DNA of 64,000 bases from the NCBI GenBank assembly GCA_963662175.1, contig OY759225.1, positions 19,083,601 through 19,147,600 on the forward strand, written 5' to 3'. This document shows positions 45,501 through 54,180 of the stretch, in pieces. Made by a program: the position numbers and the translations under genes. The DNA comes from Aradus depressus. Its lineage: Eukaryota; Arthropoda; Insecta; Hemiptera; Aradidae. Within the stretch, counting starts at the first letter, position 1. Every line of letters starts with the position of its first letter. The notes under the pieces were generated by a model, which was given only the letters and a program-made list of their open reading frames with translations, was not told where the DNA came from and searched no databases.

Positions 45501-48500
45501 CCAGCTGTCATTATAACTACAGGTATAACACTTACACACATGAGAGCTGAATAGCAGTAGCATTCAAATAGTAATCATGAAACAGGGATAATTACTTATA
45601 TAATTGTAAGAATCATTATAAATATAATATAAAATAAACCACTCGAAATAAGTCGTCAATGTACTTTCCCAACACGAATTAATTAATTAAGATTTCGCGT
45701 TTCCCCACCAATGAACCGTTTCGGTTAAAAATCATCAATTGTTCACTTACAAAGGGACTTATATAGCCTCATACTAAATTTCATTTCGATATATTCATCT
45801 GGAGTTATTAGGTTTTCTGAGCTTAACCCTTCTCTCCCCTTTGACCGATTCCGCTGAAAATTTATAGATGCATTTCTTATGAAATTTTAAATTTAAATAT
45901 AATAATTCATGTCATTACATTCATTACATCGGCAGTTTTTGAGGTTTTTGAGTTGGGTTCCTCTGTTTTCCGCCTCTTCCCTTCCATTCCTTTGGACAAT
46001 TTGGTTGAAAAATCAATAGATATCGTCAGGGGCGTAGCCAGGATTTTGAGCAGGGGGGGGGGGGGGGGTATAGACTTCCGGGGGCACAGCCCGCAGTTTC
46101 CATGGTTAGCGCTGTAGGCTTTTTGTTATTATTTTGGGAGACTCGGACCTCTTGAAGCTCCCCTAGAGGTAACCACTGGACTGTAATACTTAAGATGACT
46201 TTACATGAGCAGCAAAAATGCAAAGCAGAGCAGCAGCAAATGCACGCCGGTTTCTGTGCTTTTAGAGTTAAATGACTCACATCCATAGCGTGCATTTGCT
46301 GCTGCTGCACTTTGCATTTATACTGAGCATGTAAAATCAGCTTTAAGAGTATAAAGTATAACATAAATGAAGATTTTGAACGAGGAAATGAAATGATCGA
46401 ATTCATATATATTTAAATAAATGTAATATGACTTGTTTTGTACATGTACATTTATGTAACAGCTGATTGCTGATTTAAGAATCAGACGCACGGGAAATTT
46501 GAAGATCCTATTGGTAACTTGCAAGCAATCCATTTTAAATAAAAACAATTTTTTTAGTTTATTTAATTTTTATCTTGGTTTTTTGCTCTGACACGCCCCC
46601 TTCCCTTGGCTACGCCCCTGGATATCGTCGCTAGAGAGTTCTGGACACATAAAATTTCTTGTCAATACATACATAGGGATTATCGTGTTCAGACACACAT
46701 CCTAGATCACTTTTTTCTTCATTTATGGGATCAGGGGGCCGGAAAATATGAAATCCTGAGAAAACTCAACATTTTATTTTTGCCTGATTACATAAATTCC
46801 CCTATACTTTGTATAGCTGTGGAAAAGTGATGTCGACCTCTTACTTATCCAAGGCCAAACTGTAAACAGGGCGCCCGTCCATACTGTAAACAGGGCGCCC
46901 GTAGTTCCGGACCTGTCAAATATAGGTTGATTTATCAAATCTCCAGCTAAATAAAGTATAAAGTTATCAAATCTGTCAAAAATTTAATATTATATAAGCT
47001 AGTTATTTATTATGTATGAGTGCGTATTAACGTATTTTTCTCCATTTCCATTTCCACTTCTATTATCTATTTCTATTATGTATACGCATGAAAGATCTTC
47101 ATTTTCTTCTCCTGAGTCTGCATTTTATGTTCTCAATCATTGTCTTTGTTTTATTTATTTTGCATTAGGGGCTGTTCACAAACTACGTCACACGCCTGGG
47201 GGGGCCGCACTTAGTTACAAATATACCTTTGTAGAGTTAATATACGGCCCAGTAATTTCTTCTGATTTAGGGTGCAAAGAGGTGAAGCACACACATCCGA
47301 GAACCTGCTTGTTTTTAATAAGTTTCAACTCTCGCTCTAAACACTCCTTCTCTGTCTAATTTCGCTACATCTTCTGAATCCACGTATAAAATAATATATC
47401 ATTGATTCCATTGGGAATTCTTTGTGATTTTGACGCTAAACCCTTCTTCAAGTCCCACCATCTCTTCATCTGATTCGGCTGAAAATCATATTTGCCTACC
47501 CAACATTATTATTCACCTAGAGAAGGGATCATTAAACAGTAGGCTCGGAACCATGGCTTTACATTCCATCCGAAGGACGGCATTCTCAAGTTTTTTTTCA
47601 TTTTCCCGATAGAACCCGCGATCTTGAGCTCACTAAGCAAGTACGCAATTATATATATATTTACCTAGAAATAATAGGTTATGAAATTAATGAATATGTA
47701 AGCTCCCACCACGAATCTGGTTTACATTTTCAAAATATGATAAAAAAGATTACCAATTGGAACTAATTGAGACCATGCTCTGTAAATATGCTCTGAGTTA
47801 CTTAACGGCAACAATTTGAATTATTGTATAACAACTATTACGACAACTGTGGCTTATACGGCAGCGGAAACATAGATATTTAGATATACGACACCCTTCA
47901 ATTCCGCCCACAATCTGAAATTCGAATTTGTATCCATTTATGTAGATAACGTACTGAGATAGTCAATATCTCTAAATGATTTCCTTATATAACAAATTAG
48001 AGAGCGCCGGTAGCTCAGTGGTATGCGTGCTTGCCTTCTGAGCTCAAGAACATGGGTTCGAAACCCAACCGAGGCCATTAGTTTATTTTATATGGGAGGT
48101 AAAATGAACTTAAGCACGTCGTCCTTCGGATGGGGCGTTAAGCGATGGTCCCGAGCCTGTACGATGTCAGGTACTCGTTAAAGACCCCTGCCCTAGGAGA
48201 ATAAAAATTTAGGGTAGGCAAAATTTAGGAGTCCCACAGTAGAGTCGGGTAGAATGACGAAAGAGCGCTCTGGTAGTAGGCGATGTGACCTCGTAGTTTA
48301 AGCCCGGGCATAAGTCATAAAAACTAACCTAACCTATAACAAATGATATTAAGGAACCATCAATAATTGATAATTATTATTTAAGCTAACAATTATGTTA
48401 GTTAATTCAAATTATACAAAATATTGGTTGGTAGCTACTCGAGGGACACCTCCATCCTCCAAATCCATGAAGACCTAAATTTTGAGTTCCTACTGGACTA

Positions 48501-50599
48501 CATAATAAATTTCAATAAAAACGTTTTACTTAAATGTGACACAAATCGAAACGTTTTGGTAAAGAAAATAGGGAACACACAAAAATATCCGTTCATAATT
48601 TTAAATTATAATCGCTGTCTTTGAATGTTTATTAATTTATTCTCTATTCGTTTCAGTTACTTTGTATTTGTTTTTGTTTTTTCTTTTTTCTTTAAGAGTT
48701 TTTTAAAATAACAGTTTAAACTAAAAACAGTAGCATTGTTTTTAATTTAATTGATTATTTTTGATTTGTACTTAGTGTATAAAGGTAATGGTTAAGGAAC
48801 GTTATTGTATAATTTTACCTCTGTAAATGCGACTGTTATAATAAACTCTTCTTCTTAGATTAGTTTAGGTTTTATGACTCATGCCCGGGCTTCAACTGCA
48901 AGGTCGTATCGCCTACTACCAGAGCTCTCTTTCGTCACTCTGGTGGACATGAGCCCGACTCATACTATGGGACTCCTAAATTTTGCCTACCCTAAATTTT
49001 TATTCACCTAGGGCAGGGGTCTTTAACGAGTAACTGACATTGTACAAGCTCGGGACCATCGCTTAACGTCCCATCCAAAGGACGGTGGGCTTAAGTTTAT
49101 TTTACCTCCCAGATAAAATAAACTAAGGGCCTCGGTCGGGTTTCGAACCCACGTTCTTGAGCTCAGAAAGCAAGCACGCGTACCACTGAGCTACCGGCAC
49201 CCTCTACTCTTCTTCTTATTTAAAATGTAAAGAAATCTTCAAGTTTCATGCAAACACGAGCCACCCCCGAACCTTCGAGAACGGGAAGTTCTTTAAAAGA
49301 AAAAACATTTGAATTGAACACCTTCTCAAATATACAATCACCGACCCAGCACGAATTAATCAATTGGTTCATAACCAAGCGACGATTAAACTTAAGCACG
49401 TCGTCCTTCGGATGGGACGTTAAGCGATGGTCCCGAGCCTGTATGATGTCAGGTACACGTTAAAGATCCCTTCCATAGATGGATAGGCAAAATTTAGGAC
49501 TCCCATAGTAGAGTCAGACTCATGTCCACCAGAGTGACGAAAGAGCGCTCTGGTACTAGGCGATATGACCTTGTGCAGTCAAAACCTTGTTTAACAACGT
49601 CGGGTGTATAACAACGTACCGTCTATAACGACGAAATCCCGAGAAAAAGTTCTTTAATATAAGAAAGGGCTTATATAAGATAAACATATTTATCTCCTAT
49701 GCGAAAAATCATATTTCATATTAAATATGGCTTTCAGTTTTCTTTGCAACTTTTATTTTTAATGATATTTTGATTAGGTCATAAATATAAGCGTTATATT
49801 GTAAAATGTAGTTAGGCCTCGAAGTGGTCTTACAACACAACCGATATAATAAGTTTAAATTTCATAATCATATTTTTAGTTTAAGTTTAATTAAACTTAA
49901 TAATCAACATAAATTTAAATAAACAATTAAAATTTTCATGAGTCTAGTCATCTAGTTTTATCCAGTAAGTATCCTCAATTAAATAAGCCTTAATTTTCTT
50001 TTTTTTCAACAATCGGTCCAACACTTTTTCAGCTGAAATTTTATTTTTTACTGTTTCATCCGCCTCATGGCAGAGAAACTTCTTTCACAATTAGCTGAAC
50101 TTACTGGGAGCGCTGTACAAGTTTGTACAATAATTCTTTTTCATGTTTTTTTTAATTTTTTGCATTTATATCACTATTTTTGGATTGAAGTGTGTTTTTC
50201 ATTACCATCGCTTTCGCATCTACAGCTGAAACAACAATTTTGAAGAAGTTTTTTATAATTATTTATGAACTCTTATCGTGTTCAAACTTTAAAGCCTAAT
50301 TTGAATCCGAATAACTTTTAACTGGAAACTGAAGCTTTTTATATCGTTCTAATGTCATGACTGTAATGTTTGTCTGTGGTGGAGTTGTCGTTATATATAA
50401 ATTTTTTTTTTTTTATTAGGTATATTTCGCACTTTTCTGGGGGGGGGGGGGGCGCATGCCTGCTCCCCCCAGTTACGCCAAAGAGTGATTCATCAACGAC
50501 TAATGAGCAAATAAAGAGTGATTTGAGTTATGACTCACCTGGAAGAAGTGCAAGAAGGTAGAACATGTCTGGAGAGCTGGTGGACTGATAGTGAGCCAT
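31451..50599 (-). CDS. Secreted neutral lipase, pancreatic-lipase family (seven exons)
   Basis: Probably hydrolyses ester bonds of neutral lipids or phospholipids outside the cell. Reverse-strand exons: 50599-50539, 38963-38831, 37919-37792, 37510-37265, 35530-35345, 34480-34312 and 31520-31451. All have AG/GT borders and phases that join, giving 993 bases and 330 residues. The start has an ideal GCCATGG context. The signal peptide (MFYLLALLP|VVLNVNALIA) is split by intron 1. The fold follows: KVIIHGYSS, VLVVDW and GFSLGAHIAG with nucleophile Ser164, then GLDPALPLY with Asp192 and LCSHRRSCELFADSI with His258. The triad is complete. The C-terminus (IIYIKTNDSPNSEEESNLI) ends acidic. The length is normal for insect members. 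Intron 1 (11.6 kb) and intron 6 (2.8 kb) are filled with transposons. A jockey tail and SINE scrap reach to within a few bases of exon 3. Substrate preference cannot be read from sequence. Confidence 0.93.
31640..32340 (+). mobile_element. hAT transposon remnant in lipase intron 6
   Basis: At 31970-32106 the frame reads VIHGSPATQVSVERAFSSLK, YIFNDYRYNL and ILENIFLVKLN, the C-terminal dimerisation block of hAT transposases. The flanks carry inverted AGTTAAAGTT/AACTTTAACT words. Confidence 0.8.
32405..33190 (+). repeat. Family A repeat split by a MITE
   Basis: Left part 32405-32581 (AATGTACTTCCCCTACACGA, ATTAATAGATGCCGCTCTAA) and right part 33048-33190 (AACTCAACATTACATAAC, TTCCCCTATACCTCATAAAG) flank the insertion listed next. 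Confidence 0.75.
32582..33047. mobile_element. MITE with about 33-bp terminal inverted repeats
   Basis: Left end ATGTGATGTGGAAAGCGATG and GAGGGACCTCTTGTCGG. The right end has CCGACAAGAGGTCCCTCTTC and GCTTTCCACATCACAT. No coding. Internal copies of GGGACCTCTTGTCG (32799) and CCGACAAGATGTCCC (32831) repeat the terminal motif. Confidence 0.85.
33641..33735 (+). mobile_element. SINE family 1, head only
   Basis: GGGCGCCAGTAGCTCGGAGG (A box) and GCGGGTTCGAAACCCGGCCG (B box), then TCTCCCAGATAAAA and an A-run. A tRNA-like head without the body. Confidence 0.9.
33838..34145 (-). mobile_element. SINE family 1, near full length
   Basis: Reverse copy from ATGCCCGGGCTTTAAAT through ACGTCCCATCCGAAGGGCGG to the head (GTTCCGAACCCGCGATC, GAGCTACCGGCGCCCTC). 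Confidence 0.95.
34690..34975 (-). mobile_element. RTE-like C-terminal fragment in lipase intron 5
   Basis: Reads KVTDVIRLPMLRWACHVQRM, then PRRLMIVIPEGNRGRERPRK and RWMDAVDGDARNLRLQNW in one open frame. It is the same family as 3740-4170 but better preserved. Confidence 0.85.
35640..35950 (+). mobile_element. Retroelement 3' tails in lipase intron 4
   Basis: GACGATGGCGTAAGCCGAAAC (35660) is followed by TTCTTAGGGAACATACGTCT, CAGAATAAAGATAATTTTTC and ATTAATTCATT, the plus-strand form of the end at 12385. No coding part. Confidence 0.6.
36105..37170. mobile_element. Repeat family C, copy 2, in lipase intron 4
   Basis: Matches 28005-28640 with extra sequence at 36310-36600 and 37055-37120. It is interrupted by a SINE family 2 insertion at 36672-36880, which copy 1 lacks. 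Confidence 0.75.
36672..36880 (-). mobile_element. SINE family 2 insertion with a likely target duplication
   Basis: Reverse copy with head GGTGGCCGTGCGGGCTAAAG and B box GCGGGTTCGAATCTGCCC. AAATTTAAG precedes it and AAATTCAAG follows. Family C copy 1 has the uninterrupted site (ACAAATTTAAGCTATAG). Confidence 0.85.
37565..37735 (-). mobile_element. Jockey-like 3' untranslated fragment in lipase intron 3
   Basis: Reverse strand matches the tail at 22990-23150: AATGGCCTAGAGACC, AGCAACAGTGACAGTGATTA, TCTCCCCTCTTGACATTGC and TAGCACATTTGCTTG. A short SINE scrap (AAAGCCCGGGCATGAGT) follows at 37757. Confidence 0.85.
38372..38462 (+). mobile_element. SINE family 2, head only
   Basis: GGTGGCTGTGCGGGCTAGAG, then GTTGTGGGTTCAAATCCCTG (B box) and GGGAGAGTTTTATTTTGG. 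Lies in lipase intron 2. Confidence 0.8.
39228..40103 (-). mobile_element. Tigger/pogo element with internally deleted transposase
   Basis: The right end, read in reverse, is CAGTGAAACCTGGTTAAGTG, as in Tigger elements. From ATG 39801 the reverse strand encodes SKRKCNSLTATDKLKLLLDY and FNVPKS, the N-terminal CENP-B-type HTH. Then, after a frameshift and a large deletion, it reads KRDAEKALETLHKYFEMSN, the acidic C-terminal end (39740-39408). The DDE domain is absent. Confidence 0.8.
40120..40455 (+). mobile_element. Jockey-like RT C-terminal fragment
   Basis: Reads SEVWGSAYATKIKRIQVFKN, KILRMAVNSP, then DLEFPSIEEFIHTKFRKYHD and TTRLKYRLLQDML to a stop. In lipase intron 1. Confidence 0.85.
40482..40827 (-). 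mobile_element. SINE family 1, full length
   Basis: Reverse copy from tail TAGGTTAGGTTGAG through ATGTCCGGGCTTTAACTACG to head GAGCTACCGGCGCCCTCT. The B box is mutated (GGATTACGAACG). Confidence 0.95.
41090..41732 (-). mobile_element. hAT element with perfect 8-bp target duplication
   Basis: GTTATACC stands at 41082-41089 and again at 41733-41740. Ends are CAGTGCCTGGGTTAGCC and, inverted, CAGTAACGGTTTTAGGTGC. The reverse-strand frame ends TTDFDTVIDTFAKQKARKVN, a typical hAT transposase C-terminus. The rest of the transposase is missing. Confidence 0.9.
41997..42772 (-). mobile_element. 5'-truncated non-LTR copy with 9-bp target duplication
   Basis: GACTTTTTG occurs at 41988-41996 and 42773-42781. 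Between them the reverse strand reads RPSDLFMPSHRSSAFHNSFL near 42760, then a long 3' untranslated region with a T-run and the tail AATAAAATTTATTTTCATTT. The plus-strand A-run is at 42530-42560. Confidence 0.88.
43174..43817. mobile_element. Pogo/Tigger-type MITE
   Basis: Flanked by TA. Left end TAGTAGAACCTCTTTAAGTC, right end GACTTATAGGGGTTCTACTG. Many internal copies of CCTCTATAACTCGAAA or CTCCATAAGTCGAAA. No coding. Removing it restores family A (AACTGCCAATG|TA|ATAAATG). Confidence 0.9.
44036..44284 (-). CDS. Unassigned open frame in lipase intron 1
   Basis: Eighty-two codons in the reverse strand (CHDQLTDSFTGNVYRQLL, LLLKYYINQYTGSYILVY, STRDYFFYLLLDAVHDIVQE). Local base composition is more coding-like than the surroundings. 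CCTAG just before could be an acceptor. No family is recognised. It may be an orphan exon, a captured fragment or chance. Confidence 0.2.
   Translation of the reverse strand: MCHDQLTDSFTGNVYRQLLSNHSLLLKYYINQYTGSYILVYVNISTRDYFFYLLLDAVHDIVQETQRLLFQFESFIFMRKFI
44385..44615 (+). mobile_element. SINE family 1, interrupted and degenerate
   Basis: Head GTTTACTGAGCTCAAGATCG and CGGGTTCGAAACC, then about 110 unrelated bases, then TCTGGAAGGTGAAAAAACCT and GGCCGTCCTTCAAATGGGAC. Confidence 0.75.
44692..45345. repeat. Minisatellite of about 35-45-bp units
   Basis: About sixteen units around CTCCATCTCCTGAGGTAG and GTGTATACAACATATACAGT, with a higher-order pattern (GGTAGGTATTTATACAACAT recurs). It is open on the reverse strand in more than one frame, giving a chance ETVYVVYTLPQEM-type repeat. 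Confidence 0.95.
45640..46825 (+). repeat. Family A repeat split by a hAT element
   Basis: Left part 45640-46026 (AACACGAATTAATTAATTAA, two GGCAGTTTTTGAGG-type subrepeats). Right part 46621-46825 (ACTCAACATTTTATTTTTGC, CCCCTATACTTTGTATAGCT). Confidence 0.8.
46027..46620. mobile_element. Non-autonomous hAT with perfect 8-bp target duplication
   Basis: GATATCGT at 46019-46026 and 46621-46628. Ends CAGGGGCGTAGCCAGG and TTGGCTACGCCCCTG. A G-run lies near the left end. Internally, CATGAGCAGCAAAAATGCAA pairs with TTGCATTTATACTGAGCATG as a large hairpin (46205-46335). No transposase. Confidence 0.92.
46830..47500. other. Lipase intron 1 sequence with a possible transposon end
   Basis: GGGGCTGTTCACAAACTACG followed by TCACACGCCTGGGGGGG (47168-47203) looks like a DNA-transposon terminus, but its partner is not found. 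GGGCGCCCGT is repeated at 46867 and 46892. The frame at 47012-47359 has no domain. Confidence 0.35.
47505..47648 (-). mobile_element. SINE family 1 fragment
   Basis: TATTCACCTAGAGAAGGG through TCCATCCGAAGGACGGCATT to AACCCGCGATCTTGAGC. The outer ends are missing. Confidence 0.85.
48001..48340 (+). mobile_element. SINE family 1, near full length
   Basis: Head AGCGCCGGTAGCTCAGTGGT and ATGGGTTCGAAACCCAACCG, full body, tail AACTAACCTAACCTATAAC. A short deletion removes CTCATGTCCACC from the body. Confidence 0.97.
48424..48850 (+). mobile_element. Jockey-like RT terminal fragment with 3' untranslated region
   Basis: The frame reads YSRDTSILQIHEDLNFEFLL and DYIINF, as in the last part of jockey RTs, and stops at 48622. 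It is followed by about 230 bases ending ATAATAAACTCTTCTTCTTA. It abuts a reverse SINE. Confidence 0.7.
48858..49205 (-). mobile_element. SINE family 1, full length
   Basis: Reverse copy from TTTAGGTTTTATGACTCATG through GGGTTTCGAACCCACGTTC (B box inverted) to GAGCTACCGGCACCCTCT. Confidence 0.97.
49387..49580 (+). mobile_element. SINE family 1, body only
   Basis: CTTAAGCACGTCGTCCTTCG to GGCGATATGACCTTGTG. The head is missing. Confidence 0.9.
49575..50035. other. Possible pogo-like end and AT-rich sequence
   Basis: CAGTCAAAACCTTGTTTAAC (49577) and CGTCTATAACGACG resemble a pogo/Tigger end. No partner end is found. Confidence 0.3.
50040..50480 (-). mobile_element. hAT remnant next to lipase exon 1
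   Basis: Reverse strand near 50115-50060 reads PVSSANCERSFSAMRRMK, the hAT dimerisation core. TGGCGTAACTGGGGGGAGC (reverse, 50480) with a G-run resembles a hAT end. It lies about 60 bases downstream of the exon 1 donor. Confidence 0.7.
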
Positions 50600-50749
50600 G
50601 GCTAACTCTGACTATCTCTGCAAGGTCGTGTCCCTCACTACCGCCTGGCAGTTCTTCCTACCCTAGACAAGAGTTACATGCAGACCTCGATGTCTTCACT
50701 GCATAAATAATCAACATAGACTTCCTTACCCATTCTACCATCGTATCTT

Positions 50750-51170
50750 ATCGGAGGAAACGTTAACTACTCTATTAAGCCTATTTCCATTCCATAATCA
50801 GTTACGGTTTAATACATTGGGGCTCATGTAGCTCGAGTATTAATATTTTCAGACTTCAGAAAAGAGCTTTAAGAATTATAAACAATATTACTCAAAGAAC
50901 AAGCTGCAGAGAAATATTTAAACAACTTAAAATCCTGCCTTTGCCATCGCTGTTTATATTTGAAACATTAATGGTCATTAGGAAAAATATAAATATTTTC
51001 CCTCTCAACAATACTAGTCACGATTAAGAAATCAGGAAGAAAGAAGACTTTCGAATAATTAAACATTGCTCTTCTCTTTCTGAAAAAATTTTAACTCATA
51101 AAGGAAGTAATTTATTTAATGTCCTTCCCGACTTATTGAAGTCAATAAATATAAATAAAAAATTTTAATT
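50750..51170 (+). mobile_element. Non-LTR RT C-terminal fragment upstream of the lipase
   Basis: Reads ISYGLIHWGSCSSSINIFRL, QKRALRIINNITQRTSCREI, FKQLKILPLPSLFIFETLM and, after a stop, GSNLFNVLPDLLKS, typical of CR1/jockey tails. Confidence 0.85.
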
Positions 51171-51762
51171 TCAACTAACAATGTTCATGTTAGAGGAAAC
51201 CTTTACACGGAAACAGAATTTTATTCTCACTGTTCAAAAAGAATAAAATAACCACAATAAAAAAATAAAATGCGTGTTTCATATTCAAAAAACATTATTT
51301 GATACAAAGCTTTCATTTTTATTTTTTGGGCAGAGTTCCTCCACACCTTAAAGGTCAGTCCAATGTACGTTATTGTTTTATTTATTGATTTATATACAAT
51401 CAGTAACAAAAATTTTCGGACAATTTATAATTTTGTTTTTCTTTTGCAGTTACACATAGTTATATGGCAAAATATTTAATTCAAGCAAAGTTTTAAATTT
51501 CGAGATCATCAATCATTTCAAAACTCCGTAAAACAATTAATTAAACATTTACAGCTAATAGGAACTTCTGCATTAATAATTGAAGACAAGAAATTCACGT
51601 AACAAAATTTTCTGGACACCTGTTGTTTGTTTTGTAAACAAATGCGACTCTGATCATGATCTTTAATCCCTTCTCAACCAACCGCTAATACCGAACAAAT
51701 AAAATGTGTTTATATCCTTCTATTACTGCATTCAGTAGTTATTTGTATTTCCTGCTGTCAAG

Positions 51763-53075
51763 ATGGGTCGAACATCTTTTGAAGTTCAACAGATAATAAT
51801 TTTTAATTATGAAAAAGGAATAAGTGTCCGCAAAATCGGTGGTATGGTAGGCCGAAGTAAAAGCACCGTAGCCGATGTAATTCGAAGGTATAAGCACGAG
51901 GATCGGATAGATTTGAAATCTTCCTCTGGCCGTCCAAGAGTATTAAACGACCGAGAAAGGTGTAGCGTTGTCCGGAAAATTAAAAACAAGCCCTCGAGGA
52001 GTGCACCTCAGATCGTCGCCGAGGTATACAGAGAAACGGGAAAGAAAGTTCACCCACAAAATGTTCGAAGAATTCTAAAAGAAGCAGGATATAATGGGAG
52101 AGTACCAAAAACCGTTTGTGAGTGAAAAAAATATAAAAAAAGATTGAGCTTCGCAAAAGAGTTCCAGAATCATTCAGAAATTTTTTGGAGTAATGTCATT
52201 AATCTGCGAGGTAAAATAGGCTTAAGCACTCCGTCCTTCGGATGGGATGTTAAGCGATGGTCATGAGCCTGTACGATGTCAGGTCAAAGCGTTTGAGCTC
52301 TCACATAAACACACGCATGCAATTGATCTCTGATGTTCACACGATTACAAAATTTTTAGTACATATTATTATGTATACATATATTATATGTATAGGGAAG
52401 TAAACAAAAGTAAAGTAATAGTATATGTATACATATATTACATGGAAGTAAACGGACATGATCTGGAAACATTTATTTGTCGAAATATCGGAGAAAAAAC
52501 GTTTAAATTAGAAAAATTGGGTACTTAGTTTCTTTAGAGGGAAGGTGGAGGGGATAGAGTAGGGGGAAGGGACGGTTTCTGCCGAGGGTCAGCGCTGCTG
52601 TCGCTCTCTTCCAACGTCATATCACAAAAATCTAGTTTTCTGACATTACATGACCTGAGATTTCTTTTTATGTTGTGAAGAGTTACCAGATACAAGAATA
52701 TTTTATTATTGCGGTTTGTTCTATTGCAAGCAAATACTTTTGAAACTTGGGATTCTACGGACTTTTCATTTTTACCAAGACAACGATCCGAAACACACCT
52801 GTGAATTGGTACGTACTTGGCTTTTGTATAACTGCCCTAAAGTTATGAAACCCCCCCCCCCAATCGCCCGATCTCAACCCAATTGAACACGTATGGGGTG
52901 AGCTCGACAGGAAAATTCGATTAACACCCATTGCTTCAAAAAACGAATTGAAACAAAAGTTATTAGAAGAGTGGGGTAAAATATCTCCAAATTTCACCAA
53001 AAAATTAGTTTCATCATCAATGCCGAATCGAATGAAAGATGTTATTACACAAAAAGGGTACCCAACCAAATATTA
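51763..53075 (+). pseudogene. Tc1-like transposase, split and deleted (copy 1)
   Basis: Starts MGRTSFEVQQIIIFNYEKG. Two HTH parts (SVRKIGGMVGRSKSTVADVI; SAPQIVAEVYRETGKKVHPQ) run to about 52120. A frameshift leads to KKRLSFAKEFQNHSEIFWSN. Here, just where the first catalytic Asp block belongs, a composite insertion of about 540 bases begins. Beyond it, HFYQDNDPKHTCEL (second Asp), SPDLNPIEHVWGELDRKIRL (Glu, DD34E type) and ITQKGYPTKY remain. Relative to copy 2, about 240 bases are deleted near 52742. Inactive. Confidence 0.9.
52206..52286 (+). mobile_element. SINE family 1 scrap inside the Tc1-like element
   Basis: CTTAAGCACTCCGTCCTTCG to CCTGTACGATGTCAGGT. The same scrap, in the same place, is at 62625-62707 in copy 2. 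Confidence 0.9.
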
Positions 53076-53385
53076 ATTAACATTATGGTTTTTGAATTTG
53101 TGAAATCGTAAAAAAAACATTGAATTTATTTATAGTTGTTTACATTTTTGTCCGAAAATTTTTGTTACCTACATTACTTGTTATAAAATTTATTAAATTA
53201 AAATATTTATTTGTTCTAATCAAAGCTGTTTTTCCTTTATCCTAACCCACTTTTGAATTCTTATTCTTGATTGAAAAATGGCTTTAATTATTTTTTTAAA
53301 TTATTTTTTATTACTTGTGCATTTAATTATTATAATTTTTTATTGAAAAATCAAACCGTCCGAACATTTTTGTTACTGGCTGTAT

Positions 53386-53815
53386 ATAAATTGATTTATT
53401 TTTTATATATTGTTATATTTACATTGTTTTCTTTCTTTTCTATATCTCGCACACATAAGAACGTCCCGAAACATCGTTGGGATAAAGACACTTCCGAAGA
53501 GTTTTTTTTTTTTTAATAGTTACCTTAATTACCTTAATTAAATTGAAAAATATGTCTACTTATTATAAACGTATCTTGTATTAATTTTTTTTTACATAGG
53601 TACTCATATATTTTTTAGTATTTATTTGTTCAGTTTTTATTTATTCCATTTTACTTTTTTTAATAGTTTTGTTATTACTACTAATCATAGATGTGTTAGA
53701 CTCAAGTAGTTATAAATCTAATTTATAAGCGATCTTAATGTTTAAATTCTTTTGATGTAGGTATCCTATTACCATGTATTGGTTTAACGGAAATAAATGT
53801 ATTATTATTCACGAT
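53386..53815. other. AT-rich intergenic sequence
   Basis: T-rich runs and no recognisable gene or repeat. Confidence 0.4.
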
Positions 53816-54180
53816 TTTCGTGGAAGGGAAGTTTTGAAAGGATGTTTAGGAAACGGGATTTGATGAGATCGTTCGAAGGAATTTTAAGGTCAATGTGGAG
53901 GGTGAGATTAGAAACAGAAGGGTGCATCGAAAATTGTTCTTAGGACTTTAGATTGGAAAGACTGGATACGCTTTGATGATAGACACAAACCCATAATTCA
54001 AGTCCGTATGTTCATGTATTATTGTCTTCTATATAGTCAGTTTGTTTTCAACAGAAAGTCTGGAAAGCAGACAATAGAACTGTTCAAATTGTCAGCTCAG
54101 TTCTTGTCGTTTCAGTCGTATACGGGTTTCCAATGATGAAATACGGAGTTGATAGACGATACAGCCAGGTGATCTCATAA
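53815..54180 (-). mobile_element. Jockey-like RT C-terminal remnant
   Basis: Reverse strand, broken: TYGLELWVCVYHQSVSSLSN, then HIDLKIPSNDLIKSRFLNIL and SKLPF. Several stops. Confidence 0.8.

Larger units (their letters stand above)
51395..53385 (+). mobile_element. Composite Tc1-like transposon, copy 1
   Basis: Outer ends ACAATCAGTAACAAAAATTT and the inverse of ACAGCCAGTAACAAAAATG, flanked by TA. A further inner copy of the right end lies at 53145-53175 (TCCGAAAATTTTTGTTACC). It carries a broken transposase, a SINE scrap at 52206-52286 and about 450 bases of unrelated sequence. Copy 2 (61292-63522), inverted, shares all of these. Confidence 0.92.

Noticed and set aside
47012..47359. 115-codon plus-strand frame
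   Set aside because: Crosses an apparent transposon end and shows no domain or splice signals. Probably chance.
52853..52862. Run of C as a biological frameshift site in the Tc1 transposase
   Set aside because: Similar runs occur at the same place in copy 2 (61816-61828). Length uncertainty in homopolymers is more likely than programmed frameshifting in a dead element.
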